Shown here one piece after another: positions 1 through 8,943 of a stretch of DNA of 64,000 bases. Origin of the DNA: an uncultured Gemmataceae bacterium (GTDB taxonomy: Bacteria > Planctomycetota > Planctomycetia > Gemmatales > Gemmataceae); assembly GCA_937923405.1 (NCBI GenBank), contig CALDUY010000003.1, forward strand, positions 99,918 to 163,917, written 5' to 3'. The translations under genes and the position numbers were made by a program. The notes below the pieces were generated by a model. The model was not told the origin of the DNA. It made no database searches and worked only from the letters and a program-made list of their open reading frames with translations. Every line of letters starts with the position of its first letter. Within the stretch, counting starts at the first letter, position 1.

Positions 1-1671
1 CCAGGTCAGACCGGCAGGGGCAAGCCATCTCCAACGGATTCGCACCCATCGATGAGTCAACAGAGCCAGCAGCACCAAATACAAGCCGACCACCCACCAG
101 AGAGGGAGCTGTCCCACTTGGACATGCAGCGACCAGTGTTCGGCCCAGGTGACCAAGGTTTGACAAGCTGATAGAGCAAGGTGAAGCAACAGTCCCGGCA
201 GCCAAGCCAACGCGTCGGGCAGAAGCAGCCCCAGCAGCCCCAGCAGCAAGGCCAAAGCCGCCAATAGAGCCAGCGGCGGCCCTAGCACCAGTGCCGCTGG
301 AGCGATCAGCCCCGTATGAAAGGCAGCCAGCGGAGTAACAGCCAACCAAACGATAAAACAGATCGTGTAACTATTTAATATGCCGCGCCAGAGTTGCCGT
401 CCAAGCCAGACGGGCCAGGAAGCAGTGCGATCGAGCAACTGTTCCAAGGGATCCTGGCGGGGCGGTAACAGCCACGGCACCGCCCAGCAGAGAATCACCA
501 CAGAGAGAAACGACAGCTGACAACCTTGTTCGAACAGATCGGCTGGTTGCCACAGTCCGACGGCGAGCCAACCCAGGCCCAACAGATTGGCCGGCAGAAC
601 CGGTCGTCGCACAACCAGCCCCATACAGAGCAACCCCGCAGCGACGGCGGAACGCAGAGCCGGTGGCCGCGCTCCCGTCAACAGGGCATAACCGAACAAC
701 ACCAGAGCCACCCCGAGAGCCGCTCGCCGTTGCCGCACTCCGAGGAGTCGGGCCAACGTCCAGAGAAAGAAGCCGACGATGACGAGATGTTGCCCCGAAA
801 TGGCGATGACGTGGATGACCCCAGTGCGAATGTAGCGTTGCCAATCGTCGCTGGACATCGCCGCGCCTTCTCCCAAGAGCAAGGCCTGGGCCAGGGCCGC
901 CGTCGATTCATCAGGCAACGCGCGATCGAGCTTCTCTTGGGCCGACTGACGAGCCACCCCTAGCCAAGCACCGGGCGACCAGATCCAGGCCCGTTTGAGA
1001 AGCCGCACACTGCCTTCGCCTTCCGGCACCGTCAGCACGGCATGCACCCCCCGTTGATGCCAGTAGTCGGCGAAGTTGAACTCACCGGGGTTGTGACGTG
1101 TCGCTGGACGAGCCAAGCGACCGCGTACCTCGATCTCGTCGCCGGGATGCAAGCCTAGCCGCAACGGCTCAGTCCCCGTGACCACTAGCCGTACCAAGCC
1201 GGACACGGGATGTTGGTCTAGACGATTGACCCGGAACAGGGTCGTGGCCGTGTTTTGACGAGCCAGGGTGCGGAGCGGCTCAGCGGGGCCAGCCGGTCGA
1301 TAGTGCGGCTGCTCGATCAGCCGACCGCGTAGCCGAGCGGGTTGTGGCAACTCGCTCACGAAGTAACCGATGTCGTCCGTAGGATAGAACCGCTGTCGCA
1401 CCGCGTGGTAGGCGGAGCCAAAACCGACACCAACGACCAGAAGATAGGCCAAGGCCAGTCGTTCGTTGCCGATGAGAGCCATCAGGGCGAACGCCCCCAG
1501 GGCGATGCCGCCGAGCAACAAACTAAAGCCCAAAGGAATCTCCGCCAGGCGATCCAAAACTACTCCAGCGGTGAATACTAGAGCGACGGTGAGCAGTGGC
1601 GCACGCCAGATCGATTCACGAAGCGTGGCCACCTCGTGGAGCGGGTCCGGCGTAGCCGCGAGCCAAGCCAT
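1..1671 (-). CDS. comEC: ComEC/Rec2-type DNA-uptake channel protein, 3' end cut by window
   Basis: The minus-strand frame is open from an ATG at 1671 to the window edge (557 codons), with an in-frame TGA a few codons upstream of the ATG. ComEC proteins form the inner-membrane channel that takes up single-stranded DNA in natural transformation. The N-terminal part has two hydrophobic stretches followed by a DUF4131-like segment with the pattern HNPGEFNFADYWHQRGVHA (about residues 185-205). The competence domain follows, with the characteristic HVIAISGQHL motif near residue 280 and then many membrane segments. The C-terminal metallo-beta-lactamase-like domain, if present, lies outside the window. 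Several overlapping plus- and minus-strand frames here are shadows. Family assignment is firm; whether the cell is competent cannot be judged. Confidence 0.9.
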   Translation of the reverse strand, partial: MAWLAATPDPLHEVATLRESIWRAPLLTVALVFTAGVVLDRLAEIPLGFSLLLGGIALGAFALMALIGNERLALAYLLVVGVGFGSAYHAVRQRFYPTDDIGYFVSELPQPARLRGRLIEQPHYRPAGPAEPLRTLARQNTATTLFRVNRLDQHPVSGLVRLVVTGTEPLRLGLHPGDEIEVRGRLARPATRHNPGEFNFADYWHQRGVHAVLTVPEGEGSVRLLKRAWIWSPGAWLGVARQSAQEKLDRALPDESTAALAQALLLGEGAAMSSDDWQRYIRTGVIHVIAISGQHLVIVGFFLWTLARLLGVRQRRAALGVALVLFGYALLTGARPPALRSAVAAGLLCMGLVVRRPVLPANLLGLGWLAVGLWQPADLFEQGCQLSFLSVVILCWAVPWLLPPRQDPLEQLLDRTASWPVWLGRQLWRGILNSYTICFIVWLAVTPLAAFHTGLIAPAALVLGPPLALLAALALLLGLLGLLLPDALAWLPGLLLHLALSACQTLVTWAEHWSLHVQVGQLPLWWVVGLYLVLLALLTHRWVRIRWRWLAPAGLTW

Positions 1672-1816
1672 GAGAGCGATCTCAGCGAGAAGGTGTCAGT
1701 CGATTGATTGTCGCGCGCCAACCTGCCGGGTGCAACAGGTGGACTTGCACGAAATCGCGAAAAGCGGTCGAATGTCGGGAAGCTAAGAATCCGGACCGCG
1801 CCAGGGAGGGCGACCG

Positions 1817-2584
1817 ATGCCGCAGCCAACAGGCTTCACTATCCCGCTATCGTTGCCACGCCGACAGATGAATGACTTTTTGCACTTCGCTGCCAAGATT
1901 CCCACGGTGCCCGTTGAACGACCGATGAATCTCCGGCAGTTGGTCCAGGCGCGAGAGAGGGCTTACCCGCGCCCTGGTTGGTGTGCCCTGTTCACCAAAG
2001 CCTGGGGGGTGATCTGTGCCCGGCATGCCTGGCTACGTCGCGCCTATCTAGGTTGGCCCTGGCCCCGGTTGTATCAGCACCCCTGCAACGTCGCCTCCAT
2101 TGCCGTCGAGCGGTCCTATGGCGCGGAAGATGCTGTCTTCTTCTTGCACATCAATCGGCCCGAAGAGAAAGCCTTGACCGAGATCGATGCTCGGCTCAAG
2201 TGGTTTAAGGATCGTCCGCTCGGCTCGGCGGCAGTGATGCGTCGGCAACTGCGACTGGCCCAATTGCCGCGACCACTGCGACGCGCCATCTGGTGGGCCG
2301 GACTCAATCTGAACGGTCGGCAACGGGCACGGTTCTTCGGCACCACGGGCGTGACGGCCTATGCCGGCGGCGGCGCGGCTTCGGGCCATCCCCTGGGCTT
2401 GTTGACCACGACCCTGAGTTACGGCACCATCGACGCCAATGGCAACGTCGTGGTTCGCGTGACTTACGATCATCGGACCATCGACGGCGGCCCCGTAGCT
2501 CGCGTGCTGGGGGAGTTGGAACGTGTGCTGCAACACGAGATCCTCACGGAGCTACGCTATCTCGAATCGGTCCAAGCCGCCTAA
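1817..2584 (+). CDS. stand-alone 2-oxoacid dehydrogenase E2-type acyltransferase domain protein
   Basis: This 255-residue protein has a strong ribosome site (GGGAGGG, 1804-1810) six bases before the ATG. Its C-terminus carries DHRTIDGG (residues 218-225), matching the HxxxD active-site motif of the E2 (dihydrolipoamide acyltransferase)/chloramphenicol acetyltransferase fold. The preceding glycine-rich segment and GTIDANGNVVVRVTYDHR strand also fit the E2 catalytic domain. There is no lipoyl domain and no peripheral-subunit-binding domain, and no E1 or E3 gene nearby, so it is probably not a normal dehydrogenase-complex subunit. It may be an acyltransferase acting on another substrate. The N-terminal half (residues 1-110) is less recognisable. 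It converges with the AAA ATPase gene 10 bases downstream. Confidence 0.75.
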   Translation: MPQPTGFTIPLSLPRRQMNDFLHFAAKIPTVPVERPMNLRQLVQARERAYPRPGWCALFTKAWGVICARHAWLRRAYLGWPWPRLYQHPCNVASIAVERSYGAEDAVFFLHINRPEEKALTEIDARLKWFKDRPLGSAAVMRRQLRLAQLPRPLRRAIWWAGLNLNGRQRARFFGTTGVTAYAGGGAASGHPLGLLTTTLSYGTIDANGNVVVRVTYDHRTIDGGPVARVLGELERVLQHEILTELRYLESVQAA

Positions 2585-2594
2585 GCAAGCCCGG

Positions 2595-3929
2595 TCAACC
2601 GCGCGGAGCAAAGCCGAACTGTCGGAACCCCAACAGCTTCTGGGTCAACTCGCCGCCGAAGCAGACGAGTTCCTCCATCGCGTTGTCCACGTCGGCATCG
2701 GTGAGCGGCAATGGCTCGGCCGATTCGCCGCGCTCGGCAGCCATCAAGGCGCTTTTGCGGAGCAGTTCCTCGATGAACGCTGGACTGACTCCCTCAGTAC
2801 GAGCAATCCAGCGGTCCAGATCCAACGCCGATAAATCCAGCCCCTTGCCATACAGCTCGAAGAGCCTTCGGCGACAATCTTCATCGGGTAAGGGGAATTC
2901 TATGGCTTGATCGATTCGTCCTGGTCGGCCAGATAGAGCCGGCTCAATCGCCTCGGGGCGATTCGTGGTCAGCAGAAAGACAATGTCGGCTTTAGGACCG
3001 AGGCCGTCCATTTCGTCCATGAGATCTTGTAGCACGACGGGACACTTGTTGGTGGTGCGATCTTCGCCGACGAGATCGACGTCTTCCAGCAACACCAGCG
3101 AGGGAGCCAGCATGCGAGCGATCTGGCACGATTCGCGGATCATGCCGGCCTGACGTCCGTGCAGCAGAATCACCGTGTGATCGGGACACGATGACGCCAG
3201 ATAGCGCAACATCAGCGTCTTGCCCGTCCCCGGTGGACCGTGCAGCAACAACCCCTGTCGGGTCGATCGTCCGGAGCGGCGCAGTACCTCGCGATGGCGA
3301 AACAACCCCAGCACATTGCGTTCGATGACGTGGAGAATCGCCTCGGGCAGAACCAGCGATTCGCGCGGCGTCGGCGGGAGATGATGGAAGCGCACCTGCA
3401 CCTGACGACTGTGCTCGTCTTCTTCCAGATAGATCGTTCGGCCCTTGTACACCGACGAGCGATTGGTCTCGTCCAGCAGTTGCTTCATCGCCTTTTGAGC
3501 GGTTGGGCGATCGTGGGCCAACAGTTCCAGCACCGGCGGCTCGAAACGCATGTCAGGGTTGCTGAGCAGCACGACGATCGGCTTGCCCTGAAAGCGCAGC
3601 AGATATACGCCACGAAGCACACAATCCAGCGTCTCCTCGGGACTGCTGGCGACCTGCTGGCGCTGCACCGGAGCCTGACCGATGTCGTCGTGAAGCAGTT
3701 GGGCAATGCTGATGTTGCCAAAGATCGCTTCACGACTGTAGCCGATGAGCTGGCCCGCGGGGTCGGCGGCGAGCCAGCGATCCAGCACCATTTGCAGGTT
3801 GACGCGCTCGATCGGACGGATAGTGTGTGCGACGGTCTCGGCGGAGTCGCAGGCACTGCCCATGTGTCGAGTCAGAAATTGTCGCACCAATTTTTGCTTT
3901 CGCCGCCAAAACCATCCGCCCTGTGCCAT
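2595..3929 (-). CDS. AAA+ family ATPase
   Basis: A typical AAA+ module fills the C-terminal half: Walker A GPPGTGKT (about residues 231-238 from the chosen start), Walker B LVLLEDVD, sensor-1 segment LLTTNRPEAIEPAL and the arginine-finger region SGRPGRIDQ, followed by the helical lid. The N-terminal 200 residues are not recognised; planctomycete AAA proteins of this layout resemble the FtsH/BCS1 branch but lack transmembrane segments and a protease domain. The frame can extend to 3962, but ATG 3929 has a GGAG upstream and avoids a low-complexity lead. The substrate is unknown; a chaperone or remodelling role is the general expectation for the family. Confidence 0.8.
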   Translation of the reverse strand: MAQGGWFWRRKQKLVRQFLTRHMGSACDSAETVAHTIRPIERVNLQMVLDRWLAADPAGQLIGYSREAIFGNISIAQLLHDDIGQAPVQRQQVASSPEETLDCVLRGVYLLRFQGKPIVVLLSNPDMRFEPPVLELLAHDRPTAQKAMKQLLDETNRSSVYKGRTIYLEEDEHSRQVQVRFHHLPPTPRESLVLPEAILHVIERNVLGLFRHREVLRRSGRSTRQGLLLHGPPGTGKTLMLRYLASSCPDHTVILLHGRQAGMIRESCQIARMLAPSLVLLEDVDLVGEDRTTNKCPVVLQDLMDEMDGLGPKADIVFLLTTNRPEAIEPALSGRPGRIDQAIEFPLPDEDCRRRLFELYGKGLDLSALDLDRWIARTEGVSPAFIEELLRKSALMAAERGESAEPLPLTDADVDNAMEELVCFGGELTQKLLGFRQFGFAPRG

Positions 3930-4030
3930 GTGGAAGGAACTCCGGCAACCCTGCACGACCACCTCGCAGCGGGCAACGCCTAACGCTGCATGGTTTGCTG
4001 TGTGCGTTTATTCTAGCAACCGCAGCAGGA

Positions 4031-4834
4031 CTATTTTTTCCGATCCTTGACTTTGATTGCCGGCAGCGGTCCCTGATAGTCGAGAATCATCACACTGGCC
4101 TGTTTGGGCGGAGCAGCCGAGGTATCGATTTTCAGCGTCTCCCGTGCTTTCATTTTGACCACAGGAGTACCGCTGTCCTTGGCCTCGTCGGTGAAATAAT
4201 TGAGAGGTAAAAGATCGCTAAAGACGATGGTGCCGTAGTGCATCGGCAAGATGTAGCGGCGCGGCTTGATCTGTTCGACCACCTTCCAGGCGGTGATGCC
4301 GTTGAGGGCATAAACTCCGCCCACGGGGATCATCAGCACGTCCACGTCGCCGAGTTTCTTTAGCTGAGCCTTGGTGAGCGTGTGCCCCAGGTCGCCGAGG
4401 TGGACGATGCGGATGCCATCGACATCGACGATCCATACGCCGTTCTTGCCGTGTCGCAGCCCACTCATCTCGTCGTGATAGGTGCCCATGGTTTGGATGC
4501 GCACGTCCTTGAACTTTTCATCGACGGGGTTCCAGTCGATGATCGCATCGTTGGGACCTGTCTTCCGCAGAGCATTGAACTGTTTGGCCTCTTTAATGTT
4601 CTCGATTTTGTCCGTGCGTGAGTGGTCGGTGTGGAAATGGCTCATCAGCACCAAGTCGGCCTTGAGCGGTTCTAAGCGATACTCTTCGAGATCATGCGGA
4701 TCGAAGACGATGCGTGTGCCCTTAGGAGTTTCCACGAGAAACATCGACTGGCCCAGCCAGTTGATTTTGATCTCTCCCGCTGAAGCAGCGCCCACAAGGA
4801 GGATCATCACACACATTCCGAGTACACGTCGCAT
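4031..4834 (-). CDS. exported metal-dependent hydrolase, metallo-beta-lactamase fold (UlaG-like)
   Basis: The 267-residue protein begins with a short signal peptide (about residues 1-19, ending AASAG) and then a metallo-beta-lactamase-fold domain. HFHTDH at residues 66-71 is the HxHxDH metal-binding motif; further ligands appear in GTYHDE, HLGDLGH and PMHYGT. This matches the UlaG/UPF0173 group of metal-dependent hydrolases, in which the substrate is often unknown. The signal peptide suggests a periplasmic location, unlike the cytoplasmic enzymes usual in this group. It stands alone, with a gene-free stretch of about 290 bases on its 5' side. Confidence 0.85.
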   Translation of the reverse strand: MRRVLGMCVMILLVGAASAGEIKINWLGQSMFLVETPKGTRIVFDPHDLEEYRLEPLKADLVLMSHFHTDHSRTDKIENIKEAKQFNALRKTGPNDAIIDWNPVDEKFKDVRIQTMGTYHDEMSGLRHGKNGVWIVDVDGIRIVHLGDLGHTLTKAQLKKLGDVDVLMIPVGGVYALNGITAWKVVEQIKPRRYILPMHYGTIVFSDLLPLNYFTDEAKDSGTPVVKMKARETLKIDTSAAPPKQASVMILDYQGPLPAIKVKDRKK

Positions 4835-4959
4835 CGTGGCGGCTCCGCATGGATCGAGGGCATTCTTAGAAATAGATGATAAACAGCGAGGAAGCTAACC
4901 GGCAAGCCGATGTCGCAACTGGGGCTTGCACTTCGCGCCGGGTGAGCTAAGATCATTTC

Positions 4960-4976
4960 TGTCTGCGGAACAGACA
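4960..4976. other. short inverted repeat in the gene-free stretch 4835-5122
   Basis: TGTCTG and CAGACA flank a five-base centre. It lies between the divergent metallo-hydrolase and GH18-like genes, so it may be an operator or a leader hairpin. Nothing else was recognised in this 288-base interval apart from the ribosome site AAGAGG at 5111-5116. Confidence 0.35.
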
Positions 4977-5122
4977 AGTCCCGTCTAAGGGGCAACCTCT
5001 CACTCCCGTCCAACAAGTTCGGCCTCGCCCGGTCGTCTCACCGCGCGCGACTGCGCGCCGGCGTCGCGGTGGACTCGCACTAACCCTTTTTTCACTCCGG
5101 CGCGAAATTGAAGAGGCACATC

Positions 5123-7456
5123 ATGATCGACGGACTGAACCGTTCGCGTCGCCGCGCAGCGTTGCGCACGCGGCGCCCCTTGCTCGAACTGCTGGAGGAT
5201 CGACTTGCTCCCGCGGTCTCGATCGTCTACACCGTCACCGAGAACTGGGGATCCGGCTTCCAGGGGCAAATCAAACTCATCAACCCCGACCCGGTCCCCA
5301 TCTCTAGCTGGAAGCTCGAATTCAACTTCGCCGTCAACCTCACCTCCGTCTGGGATGCCGTCGTGCAAAGCCGAACTGGCGATCGCTACGTTCTCCAGAA
5401 CGCCAGCTGGAACGCGATGATCCCGGCCAACGGCGGGTCGGTGTCGTTTGGATTCGTCGGCAATCCTGGCAACCTGACTTTTGGCCCCACGAACTACGTC
5501 CTGAACGGCGTGCCGCTTGGCGGAGGAGGCGGCGGTACACCGAGTCTACCTTCACTCTCCGTCGGCGACATCACCACGCCCGAGCAGGGCAACGCCACGT
5601 TCACAGTGAAACTCTCGCAGGCCTCCGCGAGTCCCGTCACAGTGAACTACGCCACCAGCAATGGCACGGCCACGGCCGGCAGCGACTACACTGCGACCAA
5701 CGGCACCCTGACGTTTAACCCCGGGCAGACCGAACGCACCATCGCTGTGCCAATTCTGCCCGACGATCTGTACGAACCCGACGAGACTTTCCTACTCACG
5801 CTTTCCTCGCCCAGCGGCGCAACGCTAGCCCGTGCCCAGGCCACGGCGACGATTCTCGATGATGATGCGCCGCCGGCCAGTGGCGACTTCCAGTTCCGCG
5901 TTCTCAACGACTGGGGCAGCGGCTTCACGGGAGAAATCGTCGCCAAGAACAGTTCCAACACGACACGCACCGACTGGCGTATCGAGTTCGACTTCGCTGG
6001 CCAGATCTCCGACATCTGGAACGCCCGCATCGCCTCGCGGGTCGGCAATCGCTTCGTCATCCGCCCCGAAAGCTGGAACACCAGCATCGCTCCCGGCGCG
6101 TCGATCACCTTCGGCTTTGTCGCCAGTCCGGGCAATGTGACCACAGGTCCGACCAACATCCGCTGGGTCGGCTCCAGCTCCGGTGGTGGTGGTGGTGGAG
6201 GCGGTGGCGGCAGCCAGAATCGCGCCCCGACGGCGGTCAACGATGGCGCGACCACCCTGGTCAACACGCCAATCGCCGTGGCCGTGCTGGTCAACGACTC
6301 CGATCCTGATGGCGACCCGCTGTCGATCCAGTCCGTCACGCAGCCTTCCAGTGGCACTGTGGTCATTCAGACCGATGGCACGCTGCGTTTCACCCCGGCG
6401 AATCAATTCGTCGGCGTGGTCACGTTCGGCTACACCATCAGCGATGGCCGAGGCGGCACGGCCAGCGCCACGGTGACGATCAACGTGCTGGAGCGAACCA
6501 GCTGGCCAGCTCAGTTCTACGCGCCCTACGTCGATGCCACGCTGTGGCCGACCTATAACTTTGCCGAAGTGGCCCAGACCACGAGTGTGCGCTACTTCAC
6601 TCTGGCGTTCATCACCGCCGATCCGACCGGCCGACCGGCCTGGGGCGGCTACAGTCAGTACGCCGTCGGCGGCAACGATACCTTCCTCACCCAGCTGGAT
6701 CAGCAAATTCAGACGGTTCGCAATCTGGGCGGCGACGTCATGGTGTCGTTCGGCGGCGCAGCCAATCAGGAGTTGGCCGAGGTCATCACCAATGTCACCG
6801 CGCTGAAGAACGCCTATCAGCTGGTCATCGACACCTATCAGCTGACGCACATCGATTTCGACATCGAAGGCGCGGCTGTGGCCCATCGGTCGTCGGTCGA
6901 TCGCCGGTCGCAGGCGATTGCTGCGCTGCAAGCCGACATGCGGGCGACTGGTCGCGAGCTGGTCGTTTCGTTCACGTTGCCGGTGTTGCCTTCGGGACTG
7001 ACTCCGGATGGCGTCTACGTGCTGCAATCGGCTCTGAATCACGGCGTCGAGATCGGGGGAGTCAACATCATGACAATGGATTACGGTAGCTACGCCGCTC
7101 CGAACCCTCAAGGCCGCATGGGAGACTACGCCATCGAAGCGGGACAGAGTTTGCATGCTCAGATGCGTTCGGTCTACGGTTCGACGAAGACCGACGCGCA
7201 ACTGTGGGCGATGATTGGCCTGACGCCGATGATCGGCATGAATGACGTGACGACCGAGGTATTCGATCAACAGGAAGCGCGAGAAGTGGTCGAGTTTGCC
7301 CAGCAGGTCGGCATCAACCGCATCTCGATGTGGTCGCTGAACCGCGACCGCCAGCATCCCAACGGCGAGCTGACCTACGTCGATCTGTTCTCCAGTAGCA
7401 TCCTACAAACGCCACTGGAGTTCTCGTTGATCTTCAACCAGGTCACGCGATTCTGA
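5123..7456 (+). CDS. secreted multidomain protein: CBM2 - Calx-beta - CBM2 - cadherin-like - GH18
   Basis: ATG 5123 is preceded by AAGAGG with a six-base spacer; a TTG 15 bases earlier is less likely. Residues 18-33 carry the LELLEDRLAP signature found at the N-terminus of many planctomycete exported proteins. Then come a cellulose/chitin-binding CBM2-like repeat (about 33-135, NWGSGFQGQI), a Calx-beta-like repeat (about 145-250, ending TATILDDDAP), a second CBM2-like repeat (about 257-355, DWGSGFTGEI), a polyglycine linker, a cadherin-like/Ig-like domain (about 370-460) and a C-terminal GH18 domain (465-777). The catalytic GH18 strand is seen as HIDFDIEG, which supplies DxDxE. Expected role: a secreted chitinase-type or endo-beta-N-acetylglucosaminidase-type enzyme attached to insoluble polysaccharide. 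The exact substrate is inferred. Confidence 0.85.
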   Translation: MIDGLNRSRRRAALRTRRPLLELLEDRLAPAVSIVYTVTENWGSGFQGQIKLINPDPVPISSWKLEFNFAVNLTSVWDAVVQSRTGDRYVLQNASWNAMIPANGGSVSFGFVGNPGNLTFGPTNYVLNGVPLGGGGGGTPSLPSLSVGDITTPEQGNATFTVKLSQASASPVTVNYATSNGTATAGSDYTATNGTLTFNPGQTERTIAVPILPDDLYEPDETFLLTLSSPSGATLARAQATATILDDDAPPASGDFQFRVLNDWGSGFTGEIVAKNSSNTTRTDWRIEFDFAGQISDIWNARIASRVGNRFVIRPESWNTSIAPGASITFGFVASPGNVTTGPTNIRWVGSSSGGGGGGGGGGSQNRAPTAVNDGATTLVNTPIAVAVLVNDSDPDGDPLSIQSVTQPSSGTVVIQTDGTLRFTPANQFVGVVTFGYTISDGRGGTASATVTINVLERTSWPAQFYAPYVDATLWPTYNFAEVAQTTSVRYFTLAFITADPTGRPAWGGYSQYAVGGNDTFLTQLDQQIQTVRNLGGDVMVSFGGAANQELAEVITNVTALKNAYQLVIDTYQLTHIDFDIEGAAVAHRSSVDRRSQAIAALQADMRATGRELVVSFTLPVLPSGLTPDGVYVLQSALNHGVEIGGVNIMTMDYGSYAAPNPQGRMGDYAIEAGQSLHAQMRSVYGSTKTDAQLWAMIGLTPMIGMNDVTTEVFDQQEAREVVEFAQQVGINRISMWSLNRDRQHPNGELTYVDLFSSSILQTPLEFSLIFNQVTRF

Positions 7457-7616
7457 ACGTGATCGCGGTCATGGCTTCTGAATCATGGGACACGAGGCTT
7501 CGGCACACGGATCTTCGGACACGGAGACTCACGGATCGGAAAAATCTCTTTCTCGGATTTGTGGTCATTCGTGTTCGGGGATCGGTGTAGCACAGCTCGG
7601 TGTTCTAACTCGGAAA

Positions 7617-8939
7617 TTACACTCGTCGGAGGCGAAGTTCGACCGGGATGGCCGGGGCCAGAGTCATGCGCGGTCGGAACGACAACTCGGACGTGATCGA
7701 CTCGACATGCCAGTCGCGTAGCAGGGCGGCCAGGACCAGCGTTCCTTCCATCATCGCGAAGGTGTTGCCGATGCAGATACGCGGACCGCCGCCGAAGGGG
7801 AAGTAGGCGCACTTCGGCAGTCGCTTCTGAAGGTTGTTGTCCCAGCGGGCAGGATGGAACCGCAAGGGGTCGTCCCACCAGCGCGGGTCGCGATGGACCA
7901 CCCATTGCACGGAGAGAATCGTCGTACCAGCCGGCAAGCGGTAGCCGCCAATGTCGCAAGCCTCCAGGGCCTGCCGACCGATGGCGTAGGCCGGCGGATA
8001 CAGGCGCATGCCTTCCAGCACTGTCCATTCCGTGAACTTCAGCCGGGAATAGTGCCCGACCTGCAACGGTTCGGAACCGACAACCGAGCGCACTTCCGCC
8101 CTTAGCCGATCTTGAATATCCGGATGCCGCCCCAGCAGCCACAAGGTGTACGTCAATGCCAGTGCCGTCGTCTCATGTCCAGCCAGAAACAGCGTCATCG
8201 CCTCGTCGCGGAGTTGCTTGTCGGTCATGCCGGTGTTGTCGTCGTCCTTGGCGTGCAGCAAAATCGACAGCAGGTCGTCCTGTTGCCCATCGGAGCGGCG
8301 CGAGTGAATGATGCTGTAGAGCAGCTCGTCCAGCCGTTGCACCGCGCGTTTGGCCCGCAGATTCTTCGGCGTGGGAAACGACTCGGGCAGACGCAACACA
8401 CTGAACAGTCGGCTAGAGAAGCTGTCCATGACGTCGATCAGCGCCTGAGCGACGACTGGCCCCTGCCCCTCGACGTCGGCCCCGAACAACGTCTTGGCGG
8501 CGATCTCCATGGTCAGCGTGCGCATGTCGTCGTGGATATTCCGCGTCTCGCCGTCCTGCCAGATGTTCGCCCAGCGTTGGCTGTAGCCGATCATCGTCTC
8601 GGCGTAGCGGTTCAGATGGTCACGATTGAAGGCTGGTTGAATCAAGCGCCGTTGCCGCAGCCAGAAGTCGCCTTCGCTGGAGAGCAGGCCGTTGCCCAGC
8701 AAACGACGATTCATCCGCAGGGCGTAGTGTTTGATGAAGTTGCGGCTAGTGAGGATCTCCTCGATCATGTCGGGGTGATTGACGAGGTAGACCGGCTTAA
8801 GTCCGAAGCGGAGCAGGGCCACATCACCATGTTCACGACTTACCCGAGTGTAAAAGTCGAGGACATTGTGGCGAAGTTCGCGGAGATGCCCAAGCAGGAA
8901 ATGCCCCGGTGGACTCGGCGGTAGAGTCTTCGTCGCCAT
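7617..8939 (-). CDS. cytochrome P450
   Basis: Of the possible starts, ATG 8939 has the ribosome site GGAGGA seven bases upstream, giving 440 residues. All P450 hallmarks are present: the I-helix oxygen-activation motif AGHETT, the K-helix ExxR (EGMRLYPP), the PERF-like region FHPARWD, and the haem-binding loop FPFGGGPRICIG whose cysteine is the axial haem ligand. It has no transmembrane anchor, as expected for a soluble bacterial P450, and needs separate redox partners that are not encoded here. The start lies 5 bases beyond the stop of the upstream pseudokinase/PP2C gene, so the two are probably co-transcribed. The substrate cannot be inferred; fatty acids or terpenoids are common for this class. 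Confidence 0.93.
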   Translation of the reverse strand: MATKTLPPSPPGHFLLGHLRELRHNVLDFYTRVSREHGDVALLRFGLKPVYLVNHPDMIEEILTSRNFIKHYALRMNRRLLGNGLLSSEGDFWLRQRRLIQPAFNRDHLNRYAETMIGYSQRWANIWQDGETRNIHDDMRTLTMEIAAKTLFGADVEGQGPVVAQALIDVMDSFSSRLFSVLRLPESFPTPKNLRAKRAVQRLDELLYSIIHSRRSDGQQDDLLSILLHAKDDDNTGMTDKQLRDEAMTLFLAGHETTALALTYTLWLLGRHPDIQDRLRAEVRSVVGSEPLQVGHYSRLKFTEWTVLEGMRLYPPAYAIGRQALEACDIGGYRLPAGTTILSVQWVVHRDPRWWDDPLRFHPARWDNNLQKRLPKCAYFPFGGGPRICIGNTFAMMEGTLVLAALLRDWHVESITSELSFRPRMTLAPAIPVELRLRRV

Positions 8940-8943
8940 CGCA

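Noticed and set aside
1578..1829. 83-codon minus-strand frame overlapping the comEC start
   Set aside because: Runs out of frame across the clear comEC N-terminus and has no homology-like features.
5825..7357. 510-codon minus-strand open frame inside the GH18-like gene
   Set aside because: Mirror of a strongly supported plus-strand gene with clear CBM2, Calx-beta and GH18 motifs; high GC leaves few stops in opposite frames. No motif and no ribosome site.
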